A DNA stretch of 64,000 nt, taken from assembly GCA_002778195.1 (NCBI GenBank), contig PCDI01000003.1:496001-560000 (forward strand), given 5' to 3'. Source of the stretch: Raffaelea ambrosiae (Eukaryota > Ascomycota > Sordariomycetes > Ophiostomatales > Ophiostomataceae). The position numbers and the translations under genes are program-made. The notes below the pieces were generated by a model, which had not been told where the DNA came from, did no database searches, and saw only the letters and a program-made list of their open reading frames with translations. Numbering within the stretch: the stretch's first letter is position 1; each line of letters opens with the position of its first letter. Of this stretch, positions 12,013 to 23,591 are shown piece by piece.

Positions 12013-15000
12013 ATGCCGTTCACCACTGGTGGGGACAGCGCCCTGCTCCAGCTCAATGCGGGCGACTTTGACTTCAATGTGCAGTTCGAGCAGCTGTTCT
12101 TCTCCATCGTGCCGTCGGTGTTGTTTGTTGTGCTGTCGCTATGGCAGACCATGGCCCGGGTGCGGAAGCCGGCCATTGTCGATGCGCCTGGCTTTCAACT
12201 GTTGAAGCTGGTGAGTTCTGTAGTTCTGTAGTTCTGTCTTTTGTTCTGTCTTTTGTAACGACGTTCTTCTTTCGGTTGTTGCCTCTTCTGCCTTGAATCA
12301 AATTGCTGACCATCTTCCAGGGTGCGACCACAATATATGTCGGCCTCGAGCTGGCTCTCGTCGTGCTCGTCGCCGTCGGATCCGTCCAGGTATCCCGGCT
12401 CTTCGTCGCCGCCTCGGTCCTGCAGCTGCTGGACGCCCTGCTCATAGTCGTCCTCAGCCTCGTCGACCACAGCCGCAGCCCGCGGCCGTCGGTGCTCCTG
12501 AGCAGCTACCTGGTGCTGACGCTGCTGCTGGATGCCGCCCAGGCGCGGACTCTGTTTTTGTCGGCCAGCCACGACAAGAAAGAAGAGCTGCGACAGTCCA
12601 CATCCGTCTTCCGAACCGCCTCCCTCCCGGAGCGCACGTACAGCAGCGTGTTTGTGGCCGCCATGGCGGCCAAGGCGGCCATTCTGGTGATTGAGGCCCA
12701 GCAGAAGTCAAGATGGGTGCGCTGGCGCGACGAAAAGCCGCACAGCCCCGAGGAGACGAGCGGCATCTTCTCGCTGGGCGTCTTCTTCTGGCTCAACCGC
12801 CTGTTCCTGGTCGGCTACCGCAAGGTCATGGCCGTCGACGACCTGTATCCGCTGGACAGCGCCCTGGCCGCGCGGCCGCTGCACGAAGCGTTTGCGCGGA
12901 ACTGGGAGGGAAGGCGGCGGAGCAGCAGCGGCAGTGCCCACAAAAACGAGGACCAGTGGGCGCTCGTCAAGGCCCTCGTGCGGACGCTGCTCGTGCCGCT
13001 GCTGCTGCCGGTGCTGCCGCGGCTGGCGCTCTTGGTGTTTACGCTGTGCCAGCCGCTGTTCCTCAAGCGGCTGCTGGACTACCTGCAGGAAGACGCCGGC
13101 GACTCCAAAGAGGCGACGCGGCAGCACCAGAATGTCGGGAACGGCCTCATCGGCGCGGCCTTTTGCATCTACGCGGGCATCGCCTTGTCGACGGCGCTGC
13201 TGTGGTACCTCCACCAGCGGGTGCGCACCATGGCCGCGTCGATCCTGATCACGCAGACGTACCAGCAGGCGACGCGGGCGCGACTAGGTGGTGGAGATGG
13301 CAGAGACGGTGGACGCAACAGCAGCTCCGGGTCCGGCTCCGGGCCCCACTTCGCGACCGGGTCCGGATCTGGATCCGAATCCGCCAAAGAGAAAGAGGCC
13401 GCCCCCGGCACAGACAAGGCTGCCGTCACGCTCATGAGCACTGACATTGAGCGCATCCGCGTCGGCATCCGCGACATCCACGAGCTGTGGGCCAGCTTCG
13501 TGCAGGCCGGCGTGGCCTCGTATCTGCTGTACCGCGAGCTGGGCGTCGTCTTTGTGGCGCCCATTGGGCTCATGCTTCTGTGCATGGTTGGGCTGGCCCT
13601 CACGCTGCGCGCGGCCGGCGACTCGCAGCGGGTCTGGATGACCGGCGTGCAGAAGCGCGTGGGCCTGACAGCGGCCGTGGTGGCGGGCATGAAGAGCCTC
13701 AAGATCGCGGGGCTGACGGACGCCGTGGCCGCCTACGTGCAGCAGCTGCGCGTCGACGAGCTCGCGGCCGGCGCGCGATTCCGGACCGTCTTCATTGTGG
13801 CCGCCCTGCTGGGCTACATCCCCCGGCTGTTCGCGCCGCCGCTGACGTTTGCGTGCGGCGCCCTTGGCGGCATCAGCAGCAGCAGCAACCACCGACTCGA
13901 TGCCAGCACCCTGTTCACGAGCCTGACGTACCTGACCCTGCTGACGACGCCGCTGGGGCAGATCTTCCAGACCTTGCCGCGGATCGTGTCGGCCCTGGCG
14001 TGTCTGGGCCGCATCCAGGCGTTCCTGCTGTGCGAGACCCGGGACGACTTCCGGGTGGTCCGGTCAGATAGGACGAATGAAGAGACGGCAGAAAACCAAG
14101 AACATCAAGAAAATCAAGAGAAGCCGAGGGTGGGCGACGACGACAACGACTACCCCCTCGTGGTCGAGAACGGCACGTTTGGCTGGCAGGCCGGCCAGCC
14201 GCCGGTCCTGCGCGGCATCTCTGTGTGCTTCCCGCGCGGCGCCTTGACCATGGTCGTCGGCCCTGTCGGCGCCGGCAAGTCGACGCTCTGCAAGGCGCTG
14301 CTGGGCGAGATCCCCGTTCGTGAGAATGGCACACGGGTCCTCCTCGACAAGCACGTCCGCCACGTCGCCTTTTGCGAGCAGACGCCCTTCTTGTTCAACG
14401 GGCCCATCCGCGACAACATTGTCGGCTTTGCACCCTGGGACGCCGCCCGCTACGCGGCCGTCCTGCAGGCCACCGCGCTCGGCGTCGACCTGGCGGCCCT
14501 CCCGCGCGGCGACCGCACCAACATTGGCTCCGACGGCATCGCGCTCTCGGGCGGGCAGAAGCAGCGGGTGTCGCTGGCGCGGGCGCTGTACCTGGACAGC
14601 GACCTGCTGATCCTGGACGACGTCTTCAGCGGGCTCGACGCCGACACCGAGGCGCAGGTGTTCCGGCAGGTATTTGCGCAGCCGGACGGGCTGCTGCGGC
14701 GCCGCGGGGCCACGGCGGTGCTGTGCACGCACAGCGTGCGCCACCTGCCGGCGGCCGACCACATTGTGGCGCTGAGCAGCGAGGGCACCGTGGCCGAGCA
14801 GGGGACGTTTGCCGAGCTGATGGGAAGAGGAGAGGGCGGGTATGTGCAGCAGCTGGGTGTGAAGGAGGGGGAGAAGCAGAGGGAGAAGGAGGACGATAAC
14901 GGAGAAGGCCCCTCTGACAGAGATGGGAACAACAACGACAACGACAACAACATCACTGAAGACGCAGCTGCCCTTGTGCGTCTAGCCACCACGCACGCCT

Positions 15001-17435
15001 CTGCCGTTGGCGGCCCTGAGGGCGACAAGGCCCGGATGACGGGCGACAAGTCTGTGTACAAGCACTACATCCAGAGCATGGGCTGGCTGGTGGCCATATC
15101 GGCTCTGCTGTGTGGTGCTTGCTGGGGGTTTTTTGTCAACTTTTCGACTGTTTGTATGTTTTGTCTTTGGTCCTTTTTAGTCCTGCTTGACCTGCGTCTC
15201 TTTCCATTTTTCTTTGTTCTCTTTGTTTCTTCGTCTCTTCGTCTCCTCTTTCTTTTTGTATCTTCCCCTCTTCTATTCTTTCACCATCTCTCTTTGATTT
15301 CTCTCCACTCCCCCCTTCCATCATTTCAATCTCTTCCTACTTACAGTCATCTCTAACCATCCTAGGGCTCACTTTCTGGACCAATGATGTCTACTCGGAC
15401 CATCCGTCCCACTCGTATGGCTACTATGCCGGCATCTACGCCGCCCTGCAACTCTGTGCCGTGGTCGCCCTTCTTCTGCTTGCCGTCGGCGTCTTCATCA
15501 CGTCCGTCAAGCGTGCCGGCGCCCACCTGCACCAAGAGGCGCTGACCACGCTGGTGCGCGCACCGCTGCAGTTCTTTACCAAGACCGACACGGGCGTCGT
15601 CACGAACCTGTTCTCGCAAGACCTGAACCTGATTGACACGGAGCTCCCGGAGGCAACACTGAACATGTTGTTTTCTGTACGTGGTTTGCGATACTATGAT
15701 ATATATGCCCCCATTCCAGCGACAACTTTGTTATGCCTTGTAGTCGGTCTCTCTAACTGGTCAGACGTTCATTGCCATCGGCCAAGCAGCCGTCATGCTC
15801 ACGTCGTCTCCCTACCTGGCCGCCAGCTATCCGCTCGTCGTCGGGCTGCTGTACGTCGTGCAGAAATTCTATCTGCGGACATCACGGCAGTTGCGTCTCT
15901 TGGATCTTGAGACGAAGAGTCCGTTGTAGTAAGTTTTGAGAAGGAAAAATCAAAGAATCAACGACAAAAGACAAAGGAGCTAACATTTGCCTGTAGCACT
16001 CATTTCCTCGACACGATCAAGGGCATCGTCACCATCCGAGCACTTGGTCAGTAAATGAGGAGGAGGGGGAAGAAAATGAAACAAAAAAAAAAGAATAGAG
16101 CTTATCATGAAAGTGAATACGAAAACAACCGTATTGACACACTCCCCAGGCTTCCTCCCTGATGAAATCGAAAAGAGCTCCCGCCTGCTCGATGCCACCC
16201 AGCGTCCGGCCTACCTCCTGCTCATGATCCAGTCCTGGCTCACCCTCGTTCTCGACCTCGTCGTCCTCGTCATGGCAGTCGCGCTCACCACCCTGGCGGT
16301 CCGCCTGCACTCCAGCGCCGGCTTCGCCGGTGCCTCCCTCTTCAGTCTGCTCTCCTTTGGCGACAACCTGTCGGGCATTGTCATCTTTTACACGCAGCTC
16401 GAGACCTCCATCGGCGCCATTGCTCGCCTCCGCACCTTCCATCAGACCGTCCAGCCTGAGGACCAGCCAGGCGAGGACGTGGTCCCGCCCCTGCCGTGGC
16501 CGCACGGCGCCATCACCCTCGACGGCGTGTCGGCGAGCTACGATGCGAAGAGGCAAGAAGAGGAGACAGCCGATGACGGTGGCTCGTCCCCGCAGGCCAA
16601 CAGCAGCCCTGAACCCACACTTGCCCTGGCGGACATTCACCTCTCCATCCGCCCGGGCGAGAAAGTGGCCGTCTGCGGCCGCACCGGCAGCGGCAAGTCC
16701 AGCCTGGTGGCCCTGCTGCTCAAGTTGTTGGATCCGTGGGAGGACAAGGACCAAGGCAGCTCTTCGGTTGCTGGTGCCGCCACCCTGGACAACACGCCGC
16801 TCGCCCGGATCAACCGCTCGGCCCTCCGCCAGCGCCTCATTGCGGTGCCCCAGGAGGCCGTCTTCTTGTCCGATGGGGCCACCTTTCAAGAGAACTTGGA
16901 TCCTGCGGGCACCACTTCTGGAACCACTTCGAGAACCACTTTGCGAACCACTTTGCGAACAAACTCTGCCGCCGGGGCCAGCCCAGCTTCGGCGGCCGAC
17001 TGCCAGTCTGTGCTCGAGGCCGTCGGCCTGTGGACATTTGTGCAGGCGCGCGGCGGGCTGACGGCGGGGATGCATCCGGCGTCGCTGAGCGCCGGCCAGC
17101 GGCAGCTGATGTCTCTCGGACGGGCCCTGCTCCGGAGAAAGGCGCGGCAGCAGATGGCCTCGGGCGACCACGGCATCCTCCTCCTCGACGAAGTCTCCTC
17201 GAGCGTGGACCAGGAGACGGAGCGCACGATGCAGGCCATCATCCGCCAAGAGTTTGCCGATTACACGGTGATTGCCATTGCGCACCGGCTGGACATGATC
17301 ATGGACTTTGACCGGGTCGTGGTGATGGACCAGGGCCGGATTGTGGAGGAGGGCCACCCGCGGGTGCTGGCGGCTGACGGGGCCGGGACACGGTTTGGGG
17401 ATCTTGTGCGCGCCGGAGGAGCCACGTCTCATTAG
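12013..17435 (+). CDS. ABCC (MRP-type) ABC transporter
   Basis: Exons 12013-12210, 12321-15153, 15366-15676, 15744-15928, 15997-16046 and 16150-17435 give 1620 residues; all junctions keep the frame. The order is an N-terminal hydrophobic TMD0 (1-235), TMD1 (about 280-600), NBD1, TMD2 (about 980-1270), NBD2. NBD1 has Walker A GPVGAGKST (713), LSGGQ (808-812), Walker B ending in DD (832-833) and H870. NBD2 has GRTGSGKS (1369-1376), LSAGQ (1505-1509), Walker B ending in DE (1539-1540) and H1571. Asp in place of the catalytic Glu in NBD1 is the usual ABCC asymmetry: NBD2 probably hydrolyses ATP while NBD1 mainly binds it. Such pumps export drugs, conjugates or metabolites at the plasma or vacuolar membrane; the substrate is not predictable here. 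Two insertions are odd: Gly/Ser-rich 389-434 and a repeat-encoded G-T-T-S run at 1446-1465. The start has a good context (ACCATGCC). No biosynthetic genes lie nearby. Confidence 0.95.
16908..16967 (+). repeat. 12-base coding minisatellite in NBD2
   Basis: Five 12-base units related to GAACCACTTTGC lie in exon 6 of the ABC transporter. They encode repeated G-T-T-S / R-T-T-L blocks between the NLDP motif after Walker A and the ABC signature. Twelve-base units keep the frame. Confidence 0.85.
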
Positions 17436-18258
17436 GGGAGTTCTTATTGAAGAGTCACGGAGAGAGAGAGAGAGAGAGAGAGGTTCTCTTTACCAAGGAG
17501 GCTATCAGCATGGAGCTGTGTCACTTGGAGATATGGCTTATACGAAATCTACGGTCTGGTAGCTTACTGTGTTCACGATAGTTACTATACCAATTTGGAC
17601 GTTTGCTCACAACGATTGCTTGATACAATCTCAAGCTCGGAAAGCAGGCTGTGGTAAAAGACTGTCTGCTAAGATATGATCGTGATGCAGATTCTGCACA
17701 ATGGCACTAATTCTTCAAGTGTCGGCCCACTGGCCTATATTTCCTGTTCTCTATTCTCTGTTTTCTGGTTCTCACTTCAATACCGAGCTTAACTACACGT
17801 CTATTGTTCGTTCAAAAGACGGCACAGCGCGGACAAAGGCACCCCGCGGTATGCCGGACCGCTGAGGCTGATATCCTTAACCTGATGTCCTGTTTCCCCA
17901 GTCGACCGTTCTCTCTGTCCCGTCCCCACAAGACAAAAGAGGAGGACCAATGTCTCCCTGGCCTACGACCATGATTCCCAGCCTTTTCCACAGTAGCAGA
18001 ATATGGGGTAAGAGGAGACGTTGAGCGGAGACTTCTGTGGCAGGTTTGCCCCGAAACCATGGAATGTCGTCTATCATCCTTGACATTCTGTGGGAGATGG
18101 AGTCCGCTTGGCACTCTCTCCTCTGTCTTGTTCGTTTAGTAACCGAGGCAGGCTTTTGGGGGGGGGTGTGCACGCATCGTGCCGGGGCATGCCCCCCGTT
18201 TTGCGAGGATGCCTCCTGACTGCTTGGATATCCGAGTAGGACAGGCGCGTCATTTGGT

Positions 18259-18279
18259 NGGGGGGGGGGGGGGGGGGGG
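18259..18279. repeat. G20 homopolymer with undetermined base
   Basis: An N is followed by 20 G residues, so the true length is probably uncertain in the assembly. Confidence 0.9.
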
Positions 18280-18785
18280 AGGCGAGCCAGCAGACATCCG
18301 GACTAGACTCCTCGGCCCTGCCTGCCTCTTTCTCTTTGTCTGATCCCGAGACAGGAGACTTTGCGTATCTCGGCAAGAGAAGAAAAGTTGATGGCAACTT
18401 CCGCATGGTTGGGAAACGATTGCCCCCTTTGGGAGGGGGGTGGGTGAACGAACGAAAATGAGCAGGGAAAGAGGAAAGGGCTTCCGCCCAATCCAGAGTA
18501 TTCCAAAGGGCTGGCTCGTGCTGACAAGGACACATGAGAGACGATGTACAGAGTACGCATCCTTGGCCGCAACCCCCTGTCCCGGAAAAGGGAACAGAGA
18601 GCAGCAGGAGAGGAGTGGGAAGAGCGAAAAAAGAAAAAGACTGAAAGAAATAAAACCAAAAAAAAAAACCACCTCACGATGGTGGTAGCCGCGATGGAGC
18701 CGACAAGGAAGAAACGGTGCAACGCGCAACACCGACTCCTTGGTCCAGGGAATTTTGGTTTTACGACGTAGCGACGCTGTGGGGA

Positions 18786-18920
18786 GGGCCAGGGAAAGAG
18801 GAGATGACCAGGGAGATGGCCAGGAAGAGGAGATGGCCAGGAAGAGATGACCAGGGAGATGACCAGGAAGAGGAGATGGCCAGGAAGAGACGGCCAGGAA
18901 GAGAGGACCAGGGAAAGGGA
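18786..18920. repeat. Purine-rich minisatellite (GGCCAGGAAGAGGAGAT)
   Basis: Irregular repeats alternating between GATGGCCAGGAAGAG and GATGACCAGGGA blocks over about 130 bases. Non-coding. Confidence 0.85.
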
Positions 18921-19606
18921 CCTCCATCTCGATGGACAGTTGCGAGCAGGTTCCATCGTTTTGTTGACGTATCCTGGCATTTGCTTGTCTTTTGTGTCTG
19001 GTCTTGTTCATTTCATATTGAGTGGGCACTCTCCATCCCCTGGTCCTCTGCTCCACGTTCCATCGTGTGGTCAGCCAAACAAGAAAGAAGAAAAAAAAGA
19101 AAAAAAAAGAGAGTTTCCGATGCCATGGCAGTGCCCCCCCCGTGGAGGGAGGTCCTGGATGCGCCTCCCTGCCTCCTGCGGCAAAAAGATGCCATGCCGG
19201 GTATCTCAACAGTGGTGTTTCTTGTCCTCGTACTCGTTCGTTCGGGTGGTGCGCGGTCTATGGTCTAACTAGTTACCACCTGACCATGAGAGGGTGGAAT
19301 CATCCGGCGAGGAGAAGAGGCTACCCAGGCAGGCTATCCTTCCATCTCTTTCGGCGAACGACGAGTCGGGGCATGAGTCTCTCTCTCTCTCCCTCTCGCG
19401 CACTCGCTGTTGTCTGTGCCGACGTCTCTGGGTCACCAGCGTGTTCGTCTGTCTTTCCTCCTCGTCCGCCCCTCCCCTGCCGTCGCAACGGATGGGTCAT
19501 TCCAGCAGGCAGGAACCTTCCACAGGACAGGGGGGGGCAACGACATTGATGATGATGCGCGGCCGTTTCCACTCGGCCAGCGGCCGTTTCCATTTCGTCA
19601 GGTGAT

Positions 19607-19686
19607 GACCGTTGCGACGACCGTTGCGGCGACCGTTGCGGCGACCGTTGTGGCGACCGTTGTGGCGACCGTTGCACTGACCGTTG
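19607..19686. repeat. 12-base tandem array (GACCGTTGCGGC)
   Basis: Six full 12-base units and one partial unit, differing at one or two positions (GACCGTTGCGAC, GACCGTTGCGGC, GACCGTTGTGGC). Open in several frames because the unit length is a multiple of three, but no gene is supported. Confidence 0.9.
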
Positions 19687-21139
19687 TCAAGCGGGAACGG
19701 TTCGCCCGCGGCAACAAGGGCGTCTTTCTTCTGCCCATCACTGGTCGTGAACGGCGTCAAGAAGGTGCCCCCCCCCGTTTTCGCAGCCCGGCTTCCTTGC
19801 CCTGTGCTTCTTCCCCGTGCTCGCGGCGGCCCCTCTGCGTCACCAGACCAGACAGAAAAAAAAAAATGGACACGCAAGAAGAGAAGCAGTTGGCCTCTGC
19901 TGCGCGCAGCGGTACAAATGCCCCTCCTGCCGCGGACTGAACGAGGGACACAAGTGCACCAATCCGGCCGGCCGTTGCGACATGGGGCGGCCCAGGCCGC
20001 GCTGGTGCGCTGTTTCGTGATCCGCGCTGAGAGAAATCTGGGGGACGGGAAGGGCCAGGAAAAGGAAGGAGGAAGGGGAGAGCGGTTGGCCAAAGACAAC
20101 GAGACGCTGGCACACCAGAGAGAGGGGAGGGTGTGTGCAGCGAGACAAGGCATGAACGCCGGGCGGGCCACCAGCCCGAGAATCGGTCCGTGAATGTTCT
20201 GTTCTCGCTTGTTCGTTTTTTGATTGGATTTTTCCTGCAGTGCTTGCTTTTCTTGTCTTTCTGCGTTCGTTTGTGGTCGCGTGGACGGCGCTCGGCTGGG
20301 GGTGACGCTGTTGTGGACGGGCCGTTTTCTTTTTTGTCTTTTTTTTTTTTCTTTCTTTTTTTCGTCCTCTTTACCCTCTTCTTTTTCCCCGTTTTCTCGT
20401 CCCGTTTCTCCTTCTTTGGCACGCTCGCAAATTGCTTGTTTTCCTCTCGCTTCGTCTTCTTCTACTACCCCAGACGTCTCCAGTTTTCTCCAAACGGGCG
20501 CAGAATTCGGAAAGAAAGAGACGACCAAAATAAAACAGACGATAAAAACAAATAAAATGCAATCTCGTTTTGTTTTTCCTTTTCTTTTCTTTCTTTCTTC
20601 TTTGTCAAACGGTCCATAACGGTGCTTCTAGAAATCCATCTTCCATGTTCCATCAACGGTCGCCCCACCGGCCATCCCTTCCCTTTTCTCTGTCCCTTGC
20701 CTGTCCTGTCGTCTCTTGATCGGATTTCATCTCCGTGACGGGATTCTCCCTATCTCTTTGCTATTCTTATACACACCCTCCCGCGCAGGCACCCGCCCCC
20801 CCCTTTTTCTTTTTTTTTTTCTTTTGTAAACCATCCTGTGACAGCTTCCTTCGAGGCTGCCTCTCATTTGGAATCTACCATGCCATAGCCGACCCCATAG
20901 CCGGACTCCATAGCCCACGACCCGACCACCAGCCATCTATCCAGCCGACCAGCCAGCTCACCCATAGCCCAAAAAGGGACCACAACCGCTACGACATGGT
21001 CCAACCCTACCACTGGTGCTCCACTCGGTGTGCAAGTCACCGCGACGCTGTTCCCACCCAGGCGTTTTGCTTTTCCGCAGTCTCGGGATGTCGCACGCCC
21101 GGACCCTTGACCGATGCTTCACCGAAGCCCAGATGACCA

Positions 21140-21720
21140 ACCGTGAGATCACGCAACAGCGCTGTTTTTTTGTGATTTTTTGTGTCTTTTTGTGTCTTTT
21201 TGCTTTTCTGGGTGTGTTCTCGGCTGTCCTGCGGCTGTATTGTCGCATTTACACAGTATGGCCAGTCGCCAGGGCCGCTGTACGGCGGCCGTCTGCACCG
21301 TACTGTCCGCCTGTTTTTTTTTGTTTTTTTTTCTGTTTTTTTTCTACCTTTTTCTACCTTTTTCTCCCCTTTCCTACCCTTTCAGCGCTCGTTTCCACCA
21401 GGCGTGTCTTTTCTACCCGCAGTCCTCTTGCCCGTCGGAATTTCTCGTTGAAATTCTCGGAGAAAGAAGGAGAAGGAAGAAGAGCGCGCGAGTGGTGGAC
21501 GTATTCCTGTGGTTGTCGACACAGTCTTTTCGCTTTTCGCTTTTCGCTTTTCTCTTTTGTTTTCTGTCGTCTTTTTCTTCCTTTCCCGGACACTCTCTTT
21601 TCTTTCCTCTTCCTCTCCTCCTCTCCTCCTCTCCTCCTCTTCTGATACGTACGTACATGCACACCCCTCCCCCCTTCTCGCGTGTTCATCTCTTGTTCTC
21701 CTGTTTCCCACTGTCTTCGC
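21140..21720 (+). repeat. Polypyrimidine stretch
   Basis: Strongly T- and C-rich on the + strand, with short tandem parts (TTTTTCTACC near 21340, TTTTCGC near 21530, TCTCCTCC near 21610). A matching purine bias makes the minus strand open in several frames. It could be a fungal promoter or leader remnant, but no gene start follows. Confidence 0.6.
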
Positions 21721-22432
21721 CCCAAAAATGGATATCCTACCCCGACGATAATGCGAGGATCGCCGCGGCTCCTTGATGCGCGCCCACACCATCGTAGGCC
21801 CCCCCAACCCCTGGTTTATGCGCCTCCGCAAATCATCCGTTTCATGCGACTGCAAGACACGTGTAGCGAAACGCGGAAATGGAAAAAACATGAAAAATGA
21901 GGAGAAGAAAAAGAAAGCCGCAAAGCAGCTAGAATGCGAGTAGAACAAAAGAGGGGGAAATAAAAAAAAAGATACGGCGAACACCCATGTATCTTACTTC
22001 AAACAGCCCATGAAGAGCCCAGAACCCACCCACACAGAGCCACCATGCGAGCCCAATAGTAGATTGTGTAAAGAAAACTAATGAAAAACTAAAATAAAAA
22101 ACTAAAAAAACCCAGAGATGCCATGTGCGCGCAGACACTAACGAGTGCCGGCTCCTGGCCCCAAGAGGTCTTGGGCATCAACGAGCCCCGTATTTCATCT
22201 CTTCTGATGCATCCCCCATGAGCATGTGTTTCCTATCAATGGCCCGCCATGTGGCCCTCCATTCTATTAGCATCGGTGACCAAAACGAGCGACAATCCAA
22301 TCTGCCACCAACCACATCGAAGCCGTTAGCTGTCGAATCCTAGCATGCAGGTACGTATCCAACAGCCACGAACAGGACTAGTTCCATCGAGAAACGGCCC
22401 TTTGCTTTTCCACCTAGGCCCAAAACAAGAAA

Positions 22433-22528
22433 GACGCCGTAGACGCCATAGACGACGACGACGACAGCGACGGCAGCGACGACAGCGACGGCAGCGACGA
22501 CAACGACGGCAACGACGGCAACGACGGC
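22433..22528. repeat. GAC/CGACGG microsatellite
   Basis: Interrupted trinucleotide and hexanucleotide array (GACGAC, AGCGACGGC, AACGACGGC). Non-coding as far as can be seen. Confidence 0.85.
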
Positions 22529-23567
22529 CCAATCTCCTAAACGGCGCTCTGGCCGAAGGGGGAGGGGTGTCGAATCTGTTGGATCTTATTTGGAATGCGC
22601 TGCGACGGTTCTGCTCTGTCTGGCTCTTGTTCGTCTCCCTTCCGTCCGAACGGACGTGTTTATCCAGGGGCCTGGTCTGGCCGTGGAAGGAGGAGGACAG
22701 CGCCTTTTTCTTGTCGTGTCCATCTTGTCGTCCTAATTCGACCAGGGTGAGCATTCTAAAATGAAGAACAGCAAAATAACACGCCTGTTATACAGAGTAG
22801 TTACATAGTAGCCTCTTCTTCAAAACGAAGAGATAAAATGAAGTTTTTTTTTTTAAACTAAAAAAGAATCAAATATAAACAAATGTCTGATTTTATCGTC
22901 CACTCTCCCTCCGTTTTCTCGATCCCATCTCTTGTTCCTTTTTCTTTTTTCTCTTCCCCTTCTCCTTCTTCTTCCTGTTCGTTCTTGTCGTCAGTCCAAA
23001 CGGTCGAGTCTGTGCGCACCACAAACCGGTTTCGAATGAGTCCTAGAGGAGTTCCCCCCCCCCCTTCTCCAAGTCTCGTCTGCACACATGGCAAAAGCTT
23101 CCCCTTTCCTCCCCCAAGCCTTGCCTCTACCACCCCCCTCCCACGCGTCCATTTTCACCCCAACCACGTGGTTTGTTTGGCTTCGATCGCAGGGGCCTGT
23201 GCATCCATCGTACCCCCTCCCCTATCCGCATACGCGTAGGTGGCACGCTCCCTGGGTGATGCCAATGGCTCGCTCGGGCGGGGAGCTGGTCAAGTGGTTG
23301 TTCTCAGACAGCTGTTTGTTATTGCCGCAGCAGTTCTGATTTGCGCAGATATTGTGACGCTTTTATTGACCGAGCTTGTTCATGTACTGTCGCGTCCAGC
23401 CACAAGGTAGCAAAGACGCTGGAATGTGGACGACGCCGCAAAACAAAAAACCAATAAACCCATTTCAAATAAAATCAAATAAAAATAAAAATAAACTGTC
23501 CACGCGCGCAAAACACGAGAATACACCAGAAAACCCAAAGCGGCAGAAGGGGAGGCGCGAGACAAAA

Positions 23568-23591
23568 AAANAAAANAAAAAAAAAAAAAAA
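23568..23591. repeat. Poly-A tract with two undetermined bases
   Basis: An A run interrupted only by N at 23571 and 23576, so its length is uncertain. Confidence 0.85.
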